From the NCBI RefSeq assembly GCF_017163705.1, contig NZ_JAFIWB010000002.1:186001-250000 (forward strand): a stretch of DNA of 64,000 bases. The letters run 5' to 3'. Every line of letters starts with the position of its first letter. The stretch's first letter is position 1. Positions 1-9,348 of this stretch are shown here, piece after piece. Source of the stretch: Xanthomonas bonasiae. GTDB taxonomy: Bacteria > Pseudomonadota > Gammaproteobacteria > Xanthomonadales > Xanthomonadaceae. The position numbers and the translations under genes were made by a program. The notes under the pieces were generated by a model. That model did no database searches and was not told where the DNA came from. It saw nothing but the letters and a program-made list of their open reading frames with translations.

Positions 1-1
1 G

Positions 2-2284
2 CCGGGCGCGAACGCGCTGCAGATCCGCGACCAGGTGATCGCCAAGATGGACGAGCTCACCAAGCAGTTCCCGGAGGACGTCAAGTACGAGGCGGTCTAC
101 GACACCACGATCTTCGTACGCGACTCGATCACCGCCGTGGTCCACACCTTGCTGGAAGCGGTGCTGCTGGTGGTGCTGGTGGTGATCCTGTTCCTGCAGA
201 CCTGGCGCGCCTCGATCATTCCGTTGATCGCGGTCCCGGTGTCGGTGGTGGGTACCTTCGCCGCGCTGTACGTGCTGGGTTTCTCGATCAACACGCTGAC
301 CCTGTTCGGCCTGGTGCTGGCGATCGGCATCGTCGTGGACGATGCGATCGTGGTGGTGGAGAACGTGGAACGCAACATCGAGGAAGGGCTGGCCCCGCTG
401 GCCGCCGCCCACCAGGCGATGCGCGAGGTGTCCGGCCCGATCGTGGCGATCGCGCTGGTGCTGTGCGCGGTGTTCGTGCCGATGGCGTTCCTGTCCGGTG
501 TGACCGGCCAGTTCTACAAGCAGTTCGCGGTGACCATCGCCATCTCCACGGTGATCTCGGCGATCAACTCGCTGACCCTGTCGCCGGCGCTGGCCGCGCG
601 CCTGCTGCGTGCGCACGACGCGCCCAAGGACGGCCCGTCGCGGCTGATGGACCGCCTGTTCGGCGGCTGGCTGTTCCGTCCGTTCAACCGTTTCTTCAAC
701 CGCAGCTCCGAGCGCTACCAGGGCAGCGTGTCGCGCATCCTCGGCAGGCGTGGCGTGGTGTTCGTGGTCTATCTCGGCCTGCTGCTGGTCACCGGCGTAA
801 TGTTCAAGGCGGTGCCGGCCGGCTTCATCCCGACCCAGGACAAGATGTACCTGATCGCCGGCGTGAAGCTGCCCGAAGGCGCCTCGCTGGAACGCACCGA
901 TGCGTTGCTGCGCAAGGTCACCACCATCGCCATGCAGACCGAGGGCGTCGAGCACTCGATCTCCTTCCCCGGTTTGAACGCGTTGCAGTTCACCAATACG
1001 CCCAATACCGGCGTGGTGTTCCTGACCTTGAAGCCGTTCGCCAAGCGCCATCGCAGCGCGTTGGAGATCAACGCCGAAATCAACCAGCGCATCTCGCAGT
1101 TGGGCGAAGGCATGGCGTTCGCGTTCATGCCGCCGCCGATCCTCGGCCTGGGCAACGGCAACGGCTATCAGCTGTTCATCGAGGACCGCGCCAACCTGGG
1201 CTACGGCGCGCTGCAGAATGCGGTCAGCACGATGCAGGGCGCGGTGGCGCAGACCCCGGGCATGAGCTTCCCGATCGGCACCTACCAGGCCAACGTGCCG
1301 CAGCTGGATGCCGAGGTCGACCGGGTCAAGGCCAAAGCGCAGGGCGTGGCCCTGACCGATCTGTTCGATACCTTGCAGACCTACCTGGGCTCGGCCTACG
1401 TCAACGACTTCAACCAGTTCGGCCGCACCTGGCAGGTGATCGCCCAGGCCGACGCGCCGTTCCGCGAGAACGTGGAGGACATCGCGCGGTTGCGCACCCG
1501 CAACGCCGCCGGCGAAATGGTGCCGATCGGCTCGATGGTGACGATCAAGCAGAGCTTCGGTCCGGATCCGGTGTTGCGCTACAACGGCTATCCGGCGGCC
1601 GATCTGGCCGGCGAGGCGGATGCGCGCATGCTGTCCTCGGCCGAAGCGATGGCCAAGATCACCCAGATCGCCAAGCAGGTGCTGCCCAACGGCATGGAGA
1701 TCGAATGGACCGACCTGAGCTATCAGCAGGCGAGCCAGGGCAATGCGGCGATGGTGGTGTTCCCGCTGGCGGTGATGCTGGCGTTCCTGGTGCTCGCCGC
1801 GCTGTACGAAAGCTGGACGCTGCCGCTGGCGGTGATCCTGATCGTGCCGATGACGCTGCTGTCGGCGCTGTTCGGGGTGTGGTTGACCGGCGGCGACAAC
1901 AACGTGTTCGTGCAGGTCGGCCTGGTGGTGCTGATGGGCCTGGCGTGCAAGAACGCGATCCTGATCGTCGAGTTCGCCCGCGAACTGGAGCTGCAGGGCA
2001 AGGGCATCGTGGAATCGGCGCTGCAGGCCTGCCGCCTGCGTCTGCGTCCGATCGTGATGACCTCGATCGCGTTCATCGCCGGCACCGTGCCGCTGGTGTT
2101 CTCGCACGGCGCCGGCGCGGAAGTGCGCTCGGCCACCGGCATCACCGTGTTCGCCGGCATGCTCGGCGTGACCCTGTTCGGCCTGTTCCTGACCCCGGTG
2201 TTCTACGTCGCCCTGCGCAAGCTGTCCGGGCGTCCGCTGGTGTCGCACGCGCCGCCGCACGCCGATGCGCCGATCCACGCTTGA
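2..2284 (+). CDS. RND multidrug efflux permease (AcrB/MexB family), N-terminus outside window
   Basis: Inner-membrane proton/drug antiporter subunit of a tripartite efflux pump. The reading frame is open from base 2, giving 760 residues; family members are about 1050 residues, so roughly the first 290 are missing. The transmembrane proton-relay segment GIVVDDAIVVVENVER is present with its paired Asp residues, and the later GLACKNAILIVEFA segment keeps the relay Lys. Two groups of hydrophobic helices flank the large periplasmic pore/docking region, as in the HAE-1 class. A short-chain dehydrogenase and an outer-membrane channel follow on the same strand, so the pump is probably encoded as permease-SDR-channel with the adaptor gene upstream of the window. 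The substrate cannot be told from sequence. Confidence 0.95.
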   Translation, partial: PGANALQIRDQVIAKMDELTKQFPEDVKYEAVYDTTIFVRDSITAVVHTLLEAVLLVVLVVILFLQTWRASIIPLIAVPVSVVGTFAALYVLGFSINTLTLFGLVLAIGIVVDDAIVVVENVERNIEEGLAPLAAAHQAMREVSGPIVAIALVLCAVFVPMAFLSGVTGQFYKQFAVTIAISTVISAINSLTLSPALAARLLRAHDAPKDGPSRLMDRLFGGWLFRPFNRFFNRSSERYQGSVSRILGRRGVVFVVYLGLLLVTGVMFKAVPAGFIPTQDKMYLIAGVKLPEGASLERTDALLRKVTTIAMQTEGVEHSISFPGLNALQFTNTPNTGVVFLTLKPFAKRHRSALEINAEINQRISQLGEGMAFAFMPPPILGLGNGNGYQLFIEDRANLGYGALQNAVSTMQGAVAQTPGMSFPIGTYQANVPQLDAEVDRVKAKAQGVALTDLFDTLQTYLGSAYVNDFNQFGRTWQVIAQADAPFRENVEDIARLRTRNAAGEMVPIGSMVTIKQSFGPDPVLRYNGYPAADLAGEADARMLSSAEAMAKITQIAKQVLPNGMEIEWTDLSYQQASQGNAAMVVFPLAVMLAFLVLAALYESWTLPLAVILIVPMTLLSALFGVWLTGGDNNVFVQVGLVVLMGLACKNAILIVEFARELELQGKGIVESALQACRLRLRPIVMTSIAFIAGTVPLVFSHGAGAEVRSATGITVFAGMLGVTLFGLFLTPVFYVALRKLSGRPLVSHAPPHADAPIHA

Positions 2285-2315
2285 TCCTTTCATTCCCCCT
2301 TTTCAGGACATCCGC

Positions 2316-3050
2316 ATGAACACGACCCACAAGATCGCCCTCGTCACCGGCGCCACCCGCGGCATCGGCCTGCATACCGTGCGCCAGCTGGCCGAGGCCG
2401 GCGTGCACACGCTGCTGGCCGGCCGCGATTCCACCCGCACCACGGCCGCTGCGCTGGAACTGCAGGGCGAAGGCTTGCCGGTGGAGGCGCTGACCCTGGA
2501 TGTCACCGACGCCGCCAGCATCGCCGCCGCGGTGGAGGCGGTGCAGGCGCGCCATGGCCGGCTCGACATCCTGGTCAACAACGCCGGCATCATGATCGAC
2601 GATATGAAGCTGGCGGTCTCGCAGCAGAGCCTGGAGACCTGGCGCAAGACCTTCGACACCAACGTGTTCGGCCTGATCGCCGTCACCCAGGCATTCCTGC
2701 CGCTGCTGCGCGCCGCGCCCGCCGCGCGCATCGTCAACGTGTCCAGCCTGCTCGGCTCGCTTGCCCTGCACAGCCAGCCCGGCTCGCCGATCTACGACTT
2801 CAAGGTGCCGGCCTACAACGTGTCCAAGAGCGCGGTGAACGCGTGGACCGTGCAACTGGCCTACGAACTGCGCGACACCCCGATCAAGGTCAACACCATC
2901 CACCCCGGCTACGTGAAGACCGACATGAATTCCGGCGAGGGCGAGCTGGAAGTGGCCGACGGCGCGCGCAGCAGCGTGATGATGGCGCTGCTCGACGCCG
3001 ATGGCCCGACCGGCAGCTACACCCATGTGGGCCAGGTGCTGCCATGGTGA
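2316..3050 (+). CDS. Short-chain dehydrogenase/reductase (SDR), carbonyl-reductase-like
   Basis: NAD(P)H-dependent oxidoreductase of 244 residues with a single Rossmann domain. The cofactor motif TGATRGIG is at residues 11-18, the structural NNAG at 88-91, and the catalytic YxxxK pair at Tyr167/Lys171 inside YNVSKSAVN. The Arg following TGAT suggests, but does not prove, NADPH preference. The start ATG lies 31 bases after the efflux permease stop, and the stop overlaps the next gene by 7 bases, so the gene sits inside the efflux operon. Its role there is unknown; detoxifying a carbonyl compound exported by the pump is a reasonable guess only. Confidence 0.88.
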   Translation: MNTTHKIALVTGATRGIGLHTVRQLAEAGVHTLLAGRDSTRTTAAALELQGEGLPVEALTLDVTDAASIAAAVEAVQARHGRLDILVNNAGIMIDDMKLAVSQQSLETWRKTFDTNVFGLIAVTQAFLPLLRAAPAARIVNVSSLLGSLALHSQPGSPIYDFKVPAYNVSKSAVNAWTVQLAYELRDTPIKVNTIHPGYVKTDMNSGEGELEVADGARSSVMMALLDADGPTGSYTHVGQVLPW

Positions 3051-4495
3051 TCCGTCCCGCGATCGGCGCGCTGGCGTTGGCGCTGCTCAGCGCCTGCGCC
3101 AGCGTCGGCCCCAACTACCGCGCCCCGGAACAGGCGCCGGTGACGCTGCAGGGCGCGGCGGCACCGGTGTTCGCGACCGCCTCGCCGGTGGCATCGTGGT
3201 GGGCGCAGTTCGACGACCCGGTGCTGGAACAGCTGGTGCACCAGAGCCTGGTCGCCAACCTCGACCTGCGCATCGCCCTGTCGCGGGTGCACGAGGCGCG
3301 CGCGGTCTTCGCCGAACGGCGCCTGGACCAGGCGCCGCACGTCACCGCCAACGGCGACTACAGCCGCGGCAAGGCGCCGGATGCGGACGCCGGCGGCGCG
3401 CGGGTGCTGACCGAGAGCTACAGCCTGGGCTTCGATGCCGGCTGGGAACTCGATCTGTTCGGGCGCCAGCGCCGCGCCACCGAGGCGGCGCGCGCCGACC
3501 TGGAAGCCGAACAGGCCGGCATGGCCGATGCGCAGGTCACCGTGGCCGCGGAAGTGGCGCGCAACTACTTCGAGTTGCGCGGCGCGCAGAAGCGCATCGC
3601 GGTGGCGCGCACCACGCTGGACAACCTGCGCGATACCCAGCGGCTGACCGAGACCCGCTGGCAACTGGGCGCCGGCAGCGAACTGGACGTGCAGAGCAGC
3701 CGCGCCCGGCTCAAGGCGATCGAGGCCGACATCCCGTTGCTGGAAGTCAGCGAAGCGCAGGCCCGGCATCGGCTGGCGGTGCTGCTGGGCCGCCCGCCCG
3801 GCGCGCTGGACGAGCTGCTGGCGCCGCGCGCGACGCCGGCCTATGCGCGCGCGCTGCCGCTGGGCGATACCACCCAGCTGTTGCGCCGGCGTCCCGACGT
3901 GCGTATCGCCGAGCGCCGGCTGGCGGCGGCGACGGCGCGGATCGGCGTGGCCACCGCCGACCTGTTCCCGCGGATCAGCCTCAGCGGCTTCGTCGGCTTC
4001 CTGTCCGGCGATGCCGGCTCGCTGCTGCAGGGCAGCAGCAAGGCCTGGTCGCTGACCCCGTCGATCAGCTGGGCGGCGTTCGACTTCGGCACCGTGCGGG
4101 CGCGGCTGCGCGCCAGCGAGGCGCAGGCCGACGGTGCCGCCGCCGACTACGAGAAGGCGGTGCTGGGCGCGCTGGAGGATACCGAGAACGCGTTGACCTC
4201 CTACGCCAAACAGCAGGCGCGGCTGGCGATCGTCGCCGAGCAGGCGCAAGCGGCAGGCCGTGCCGAAGCGCTGGCGCAATTGCGCTACCGCGAGGGGTCG
4301 GAGGATTTCCTGACCCTGCTCGATACGCAGCGCACCAAGCTGTCCGCCGACGATGCCCTGGCCGATGCCGAGGCGTCGGTCAACGTCGGCGTGGTGCGGG
4401 TGTACAAGGCGCTCGGCGGCTGGGGCCAGGATGCGGTGCTGCCGCCGGAGGTGGCGCTGGCGACGCCGCCTGCGCCGGCGCCAGTTCCGCGCTGA
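3044..4495 (+). CDS. Outer-membrane efflux channel lipoprotein (OprM/NodT family)
   Basis: TolC-like outer-membrane exit duct that partners the RND permease. It has 483 residues, normal for the family. The N-terminus carries a lipoprotein signal with lipobox LSAC followed by SVGPNYRAP, the usual NodT/OprM start. The rest has the duplicated helical outer-membrane-efflux repeat, including the RRPDVRIAERRLAAA segment typical of the second repeat and a final LLDTQRT region. The ATG overlaps the dehydrogenase stop (ATGGTGA), implying translational coupling. A Pro/Ala-rich tail closes the protein. Confidence 0.93.
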   Translation: MVIRPAIGALALALLSACASVGPNYRAPEQAPVTLQGAAAPVFATASPVASWWAQFDDPVLEQLVHQSLVANLDLRIALSRVHEARAVFAERRLDQAPHVTANGDYSRGKAPDADAGGARVLTESYSLGFDAGWELDLFGRQRRATEAARADLEAEQAGMADAQVTVAAEVARNYFELRGAQKRIAVARTTLDNLRDTQRLTETRWQLGAGSELDVQSSRARLKAIEADIPLLEVSEAQARHRLAVLLGRPPGALDELLAPRATPAYARALPLGDTTQLLRRRPDVRIAERRLAAATARIGVATADLFPRISLSGFVGFLSGDAGSLLQGSSKAWSLTPSISWAAFDFGTVRARLRASEAQADGAAADYEKAVLGALEDTENALTSYAKQQARLAIVAEQAQAAGRAEALAQLRYREGSEDFLTLLDTQRTKLSADDALADAEASVNVGVVRVYKALGGWGQDAVLPPEVALATPPAPAPVPR

Positions 4496-4500
4496 CCGCC

Positions 4501-4587
4501 TGGGCGTTTTCTCGCTGCTGTTTACGGCCGCCGGTCTCTCGCTGGCGGAGCGACCCCAGTCGCGTTGGGCGGTAGCGAAAACGCCCA
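4501..4587. other. Long-range inverted repeat between efflux operon and diguanylate cyclase
   Basis: TGGGCGTTTTC at 4501-4511 is matched perfectly by GAAAACGCCCA at 4577-4587, with a loop of about 65 bases. It lies between two converging genes and could act as a weak bidirectional terminator. There is no T-run after a compact stem, so this is uncertain. The rest of 4496-4771 shows nothing recognisable. Confidence 0.35.
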
Positions 4588-4771
4588 GCGCGACTGAGCA
4601 GCGCGTGGCAGGCGAGGGCGCTGCGGCCGGCATGCCGCGGCAGCTGCGCGGCAGAGGATGGTGCGACCGCGCATGGCGACAACATCGCCATGCAGGTCGA
4701 TGCCGATCCTGCCGCCCTTGCCCAGGCATCGTCGGCAGTGCGGCCCGCTGGCGCACCACCGGCGCCAGCGA

Positions 4772-5746
4772 TCAGCCCTCGATCAGGTCGTCGGCGATCA
4801 CGTAGGTGTCGCGGCCGCCGTTCTTGGCGTGGTACAGCGCCGCGTCCGCGCGCGAAAACCAATCCTGCCAGTGTTGCTCGCCGCACAGCATGGCCGCGCC
4901 GAGGGAGACGCTGATGCGGCCGCCGGGGCCGCGCAAGGCCTCACGCGTGACCTGGTGCAGGCGCTTGGTGAAGGCGGCCAGCTCGCTGCGCGACTGCACG
5001 CGCGTCACCACCACGAATTCCTCGCCGCCGAAGCGGAACACCTCGTCCGGCGCGCGCACCTGGAAGCGCAGCAGTGCGGCCAGCTCGGCCAGCGTGCGGT
5101 CGCCGGCGGCGTGTCCGTAGAGATCGTTGACCTCCTTGAAGTGATCGATGTCGATCACGATCAGCCCATGCCGGCGCGGCTTTCGGCGCGCATCGGCCAC
5201 GCGCTGCGACAGGCTGCGTTCCAGCATGCGCCGGTTCGGCAGCCCGGTCAGCGCGTCGTTCGACGCCAGCTGTTCCAGCTGCACGCGGTCGCCCTCCAGG
5301 CGCAGCGACAGCACGTAGCCCAGGCCGGTGATCAGCAGGGATACCGCGAGCAGCGAGAACGTGTGCTCGGTGCCGAGCAGGGTGCCCGGGGTGACCAGCA
5401 TGATCACGATCAAGGTGGCGTTGCAGGCCAGCCCGACGCCGCGCGCGACCACGAAGAAGTTGCTCATCATCGCCAGGTACAGCCACGGCACCGCGGCCTG
5501 GTGAAGGGCATGGCTGGCCAGCGCGCTGCCCAGCAACCAGCTCAGGGTCAGCAGCGCGTCCATGCGGCCGTCGCCGCGGCGCAAGGCCAGCGAGGTGGCC
5601 AGCGCCGCCAGGCCGGCCAGCGTGGCGCCGGCGGCGGCGCTCCAGGCATGGCCCTGGAGCCACTGATAGGCCCCGAACAGCAGCAGTACCGCGGCGGTGG
5701 TCGGCCCCAGGATCTTGATGATGCCGAGCCGGAAGTGCCGGCGCAT
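4772..5746 (-). CDS. Membrane-bound diguanylate cyclase (GGDEF)
   Basis: Makes the second messenger c-di-GMP from two GTP. The 324-residue protein has an N-terminal half with about six hydrophobic helices and no recognised sensor family, then a GGDEF domain. The active-site motif GGEEF is at residues 240-244 and an intact product-inhibition site RAPD lies at 231-234, five residues upstream, so both synthesis and feedback control look functional. The start MRRHFRLGIIK was chosen because the in-frame sequence upstream is Arg/Pro-rich with out-of-frame character. It converges with the efflux operon. Confidence 0.88.
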   Translation of the reverse strand: MRRHFRLGIIKILGPTTAAVLLLFGAYQWLQGHAWSAAAGATLAGLAALATSLALRRGDGRMDALLTLSWLLGSALASHALHQAAVPWLYLAMMSNFFVVARGVGLACNATLIVIMLVTPGTLLGTEHTFSLLAVSLLITGLGYVLSLRLEGDRVQLEQLASNDALTGLPNRRMLERSLSQRVADARRKPRRHGLIVIDIDHFKEVNDLYGHAAGDRTLAELAALLRFQVRAPDEVFRFGGEEFVVVTRVQSRSELAAFTKRLHQVTREALRGPGGRISVSLGAAMLCGEQHWQDWFSRADAALYHAKNGGRDTYVIADDLIEG

Positions 5747-6034
5747 CGATGCGCTCACGGCCGTACGGCGCTCTGCGTGGCGTGCGCTATCGGCTTGGCA
5801 ACGACACGCTGGGGAACGGGGAGAAAGGCGTGCATGCGGGCATCGCGCTGCGTTAGGGTCGCAGTGAACAGGCAAATTCTGTGCCGTCCGCCGCATCGGC
5901 TGCGTGAGTGCGGCAGGGCGGGGAGATCGCGAGGCAGCTGGCGTCGCCCCGGTCGTGGCCGCGTGCCGGTTCGCCGTGCCCCGTATCGGCGCAAGGCGTG
6001 AGCCGGCGCAGCGCCGGCGTCGCACCCGCGCGCT

Positions 6035-7081
6035 TTACTCCCGCACAGGCATAGGCGCAGCTGCCGCCGCGGGCCCGGGCCCGGTGCCGGCGACGCGGGC
6101 GGCGTGCGGCCTGGCGGCCTGGCTCGGGTCGGGCGCCAGCCGCTGGCAGTCGTGGTGGAACGTGGCCTGCGGCAGGCGTTCGGCCAGGAAATCGACGAAG
6201 CTGCGGATCGCCGGCAGCAGGCCGCGGCGGCTCGGGTAGACGAAATGCAGCAGGTCCTGGGCGGTGCTGTAGTCCGGCAACACCCATTCCAGCATGCCGT
6301 TGGCGAGCAGCGGGGCGCAGAATTCCTCGGGCAGCAGCGCCACGCCGCAGTCCTGTACGGCCGCGGCCATGAGCACGGAGAAATCGCCGCTGACCAGCCG
6401 CGGCGTCATCTCCACCGCGGTCTTGTTGCCGTCGCCGTCGAGCAGTTCCCACAGCTGCGCGCCCTCGTGTTCGAACATCGACAACGCCGGCAGCCGGACC
6501 AGCTCCTGCAGCGTCTGCGGACGGCCCTGCGCGTCCAGGAACGCGCGGCTGGCCACCAGCATGCCGCGCGCATGGCCGATGCTGCGCACCACTAGGGTGG
6601 CATCGGTATCGAGCTTGTCGCGCACCCGGATCGCCACGTCGTAGCCTTCGCCGATCACGTCCACGCGGCGGTTGGTCGCGGTGAGCCGCACCTGCACCTT
6701 GGGGTGCGCGAGCAGGAACGCCGGCAGGATCGGGCCCAGCACGTTCTGCGCCAGCGACACCGGGCAGCTGACCCGGACCACCCCGCGCGGTTCGGTGCGC
6801 AGTTCGTCGACCGCCTCCTGCGCGGCGCGCGCTCCTTCCAGCACCGCGCGGCAATGCTGGTAGAAGCGCGTGCCGACCTCGGTGACCACGAAGCGTCGCG
6901 TGGTCCGCTGCAGCAGGCGCACGCCGAGCCGCTCCTCGAGCTGGGCGACGCGCTTGCTCAGCCGCGACTTGGGCAGGCCCAGCGCCCGCCCGGCGGCGGA
7001 AAATCCGCCGTGTTCGACCACCGAAGCGAAGAAATACAGATCGTTGAGGTCGTGCAGGACGCCGTCCATCGTCGGGATCAT
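6035..7081 (-). CDS. LysR-family transcriptional regulator
   Basis: Regulator of 348 residues with an N-terminal winged helix-turn-helix ([39 protein letters not shown] split over residues 9-47) and a C-terminal effector-binding domain. The C-terminus has an extra Ala/Pro-rich tail of about 30 residues. The ATG at 7081 has a GAGAA purine stretch upstream; an alternative ATG at 7069 would remove four residues. It is divergent from the azoreductase gene, and the intergenic palindromes at 7088-7132 are the obvious candidate operators, so it probably controls azoR and itself in response to a quinone- or electrophile-like signal (inference). Confidence 0.9.
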   Translation of the reverse strand: MIPTMDGVLHDLNDLYFFASVVEHGGFSAAGRALGLPKSRLSKRVAQLEERLGVRLLQRTTRRFVVTEVGTRFYQHCRAVLEGARAAQEAVDELRTEPRGVVRVSCPVSLAQNVLGPILPAFLLAHPKVQVRLTATNRRVDVIGEGYDVAIRVRDKLDTDATLVVRSIGHARGMLVASRAFLDAQGRPQTLQELVRLPALSMFEHEGAQLWELLDGDGNKTAVEMTPRLVSGDFSVLMAAAVQDCGVALLPEEFCAPLLANGMLEWVLPDYSTAQDLLHFVYPSRRGLLPAIRSFVDFLAERLPQATFHHDCQRLAPDPSQAARPHAARVAGTGPGPAAAAAPMPVRE

Positions 7082-7087
7082 CGTTTC

Positions 7088-7132
7088 TCGTTGCGAACGA
7101 TCAGTGTACTTCAGGCGGACTAATCGTTCGAT
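7088..7132. promoter_or_regulatory. Candidate LysR operator between the regulator and azoR
   Basis: CGAACGAT at 7094-7101 and its exact complement ATCGTTCG at 7123-7130 form an inverted repeat. Each half is itself near-palindromic: TCGTTGCGAACGA at 7088-7100 and ATCGTTCGAT at 7123-7132. The position immediately upstream of the LysR start, between divergent genes, suits an autoregulated LysR operator. Confidence 0.5.
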
Positions 7133-7190
7133 TGTTTCGCATGTATCGTCTCCGCCATGCCGCTCCGCGGCCAACGCAAAGGAACCTTCC

Positions 7191-7775
7191 ATGAAACTCC
7201 TGCACATCGACAGCAGCGCGCTCGGCGCGCATTCCGTCTCGCGCGGACTGACCGCGGCCATCGTCGCCGAGTTCGTCGCCGCGCATCCGGGCGTGGACGT
7301 CGCCTACCGCGACGTGCACGCCGCGCCGCTGAGCCACTGGGCGCCGCCGGCCGGCGATGCCGACCCGGCAGCCATCGAAAATAGCCAGGTGCTGGAAGAG
7401 TTCCTGGCCGCCGACGTCGTCGTGGTCGGCGCGCCGATGTACAACTTCGGCATCGCCAGCTCGCTGAAGGCCTGGATCGACCGCCTCGCCGTGGCCGGCA
7501 AGACCTTCCGCTACGGCGCAGCCAGTCCGGAAGGCCTGGCTGGCGGCAAGCGCGTGATCGTCGCGTCCTCGCGTGGCGGCATCTACAGCCCGGGCAGCCC
7601 GGCGGCGGCGCACGATTTCCAGGAGACCTACCTGCGCGCGGCATTCGGCTTCTTCGGCATCACCGACATCGCGTTCGTCCGCGCCGAAGGCGTGGCGATG
7701 GGCGACGACCATCGCACCCAGGCGATCGGCGGCGCGATCGCGGGCATCGGCGGCTTGTTGCGCGAGGCGGCGTGA
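7191..7775 (+). CDS. azoR: FMN-dependent NADH-azoreductase
   Basis: Flavodoxin-fold quinone/azo reductase of 194 residues, close to the usual length of about 200. The N-terminus [12 protein letters not shown] contains the FMN phosphate-binding start of the fold, and [17 protein letters not shown] (residues about 82-98) is the characteristic flavin-contacting segment. The ATG follows an AAAGGAA ribosome-binding site. Family enzymes perform two-electron reduction of quinones and azo dyes with NADH in the cytosol, protecting against thiol and redox stress. It is divergent from a LysR regulator, a common arrangement for this family. Confidence 0.93.
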   Translation: MKLLHIDSSALGAHSVSRGLTAAIVAEFVAAHPGVDVAYRDVHAAPLSHWAPPAGDADPAAIENSQVLEEFLAADVVVVGAPMYNFGIASSLKAWIDRLAVAGKTFRYGAASPEGLAGGKRVIVASSRGGIYSPGSPAAAHDFQETYLRAAFGFFGITDIAFVRAEGVAMGDDHRTQAIGGAIAGIGGLLREAA

Positions 7776-8043
7776 ACCGTCGCTTCGCGCGTTGCCGGGA
7801 CGTCTGCCGGTAGGGCGGGGCATCGGTGAGGCAAGAGCGGTCGGCGCAAATAGGCCCGGCCGCTTTGGCATGTGTGCTGGCGTGGCGCGTGTTTCGCGCA
7901 GAGCGTCGGCAACAGCCAGCATGGCCTCGATGGCAAGACTGCGCGTGGGCCATGCCGCAGAGATCGGGATGCGCCCGTCGATCCGATGGCGTCCGTGCCA
8001 CCGCGCGCGGCCGTTGCCGGCGCCAGCCGGCGCCGTGGCTGCT

Positions 8044-8217
8044 CTACGGTGTTTCGCCGTCGATCAGGCGCATGCCCTGCGGGCTGAGCGCGATGTCGCC
8101 GTCTTCGCCTTGCGCGGCGTGGTTTTCGCGCACCGCCCAGTTCGCCTCTTCTTCGGTGACCGGCTTCGTGGCGTGGATGTCTTGCAGAATGCGCAGTTGT
8201 TCGCGGGTCAGTTGCAT
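8044..8217 (-). CDS. Small hypothetical protein (57 aa)
   Basis: A 57-residue charged, soluble protein beginning MQLTREQLRILQDIHATKP, with many Glu/Asp and Gln and no Cys or membrane segment. The amino-acid composition is much less Arg/Ala-biased than overlapping frames, which argues that it is really coding. No Shine-Dalgarno is obvious. I do not recognise a family. It lies alone between azoR and tmRNA, on the opposite strand to azoR; bases 7776-8043 between them hold nothing I can recognise. Confidence 0.5.
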   Translation of the reverse strand: MQLTREQLRILQDIHATKPVTEEEANWAVRENHAAQGEDGDIALSPQGMRLIDGETP

Positions 8218-8765
8218 GGCGCACCAGGGTGGCAATCGATGCCGTCACCGTACAGGCCGCGCGTGATGGGTATGTCGCCGGCATCGGCCTGGGCTGGCTG
8301 CGTTTCTTCGGGCGGCGCAGCGCCACACACCGTCCATTGTGGGATCCGCAACGCAAGTCTGGATGCCGCCCCTCGCATGTCGTCGTTCCGACATGCCGCG
8401 AGGACATGTTCCTAACAGTGCCTGCCGCATCCTTGCCCTACCAGCTGTGCGGCCGTAGGTAAAATCTCAGGGCTGCTTCAAGGGTGCAGGCATCCGCGGC
8501 TGGACCATTTCCTTTCGACGTGTTGCAGATGCCCCACCGCTGGGCGTCTGCGATCTTCTGCTGCGCCGTGCGCTACCGGCGCTCCCGTAACGACTCGCAG
8601 CAACTCCGATCCGCTCGCTTGCAGCATCGAACCGACGTGCTGGGCGAAGCGGTTCGCTGCGAAGCCTGCCCGTCGCGGTCGCTCCGCGATGGTCGCGCCT
8701 ATCCCGGAGCCGCGCGCAGATGCATCGCTGTGCCGTCAACGGCGTCCTGTCGGTGGCAGGGGTAC
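8218..8765. other. Gene-poor intergenic stretch with one strong hairpin
   Basis: No convincing gene. The main structure is a hairpin at 8371-8403: GCATGTCG (8375-8382) pairs perfectly with CGACATGC (8389-8396) over a six-base loop, extended by CCTC/GAGG with a small bulge. No T-run follows on either strand, so it is not a standard terminator. Confidence 0.4.
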
Positions 8766-8810
8766 AAACAAAAAAGGCCGGATTGCCCTGGAATCCAGGA
8801 AAATCCGACC
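8766..8810 (-). terminator. Rho-independent terminator of tmRNA
   Basis: Read on the minus strand, GGTCGGATT (8810-8802) pairs with AATCCGGCC (8784-8776), with an inner CCTGG/CCAGG stem, followed by TTTTTTGTTT. It lies 38 bases beyond the tmRNA CCA end, the expected place for the precursor terminator. Confidence 0.9.
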
Positions 8811-8847
8811 CTTGTCGTACGTCCGCGAATTGCTGCGAACGTTCAGA

Positions 8848-9199
8848 TGGTGGAGGTGGGCGGAATCGAACCGCCGTCCGAAGGCACTCCATCCCCGGCA
8901 CTACATGCTTAGCTCATCGTTGGATCTCATCCCGGAACAGCACGATGTGCGAAGCGCATCCCGGGACCAGCCTGCTTTATTTAGCCAATGGCTGACAGGC
9001 AGCCACCACCGGCGATTCCGTGATAATGACCCTACGTCGCGAGCACGGACACAAGCGATTTCGGGGCTAGGCCTTAAGCGGCCAGTGCGTAGTTGTCGTC
9101 GTTGGCAACTATAAGTTTGCTGCTGGATTTACGAGGAAAGCGGCCCCCTCGGCATGCGCCAAGCGATTTTGCAACCCCCGTCGAAACCAGTGCACCCCC
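8848..9199 (-). ncRNA. ssrA: Transfer-messenger RNA (tmRNA)
   Basis: Rescues stalled ribosomes together with SmpB by trans-translation. The 5' end GGGGGTG (9199-9193) pairs with CACCTCC ahead of the 3'-terminal ACCA (8848-8851), forming the tRNA-like acceptor stem. The 5' GGTTTCGACGGGG and the 3' T-arm GGTTCGATTCCGCCC are diagnostic. The resume codon GCC lies at 9106-9104, and the tag frame reads ANDDNYALAA before TAA (9076-9074). The length is 352 nt, normal for the one-piece form. Its partner gene smpB is 3.1 kb away at 12286-12789. Confidence 0.97.
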
Positions 9200-9348
9200 G
9201 GGGAAAACGTAAAACGCTGACCGACACAGTGTAGGGATCGGGGAGGGCAGTCACAAGTCTTGCGACAGGGGCGGCTTAAGCTGGCTTCACTCGGTGCGGC
9301 AGTTGGCGGTAGGCGCCGACGGATCTCCCCCAGGCATGGAGCACCGCG

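Noticed and set aside
2142-3026. Long minus-strand open frame opposite the dehydrogenase
   Set aside because: Arg/Gly/His-biased composition, no domain, and fully opposite a gene with clear SDR motifs; typical of high-GC DNA.
8848-9348. Genomic island inserted at tmRNA
   Set aside because: The tmRNA 3' end is followed by its own terminator, with no integrase, attachment-site repeat or composition shift in the window.
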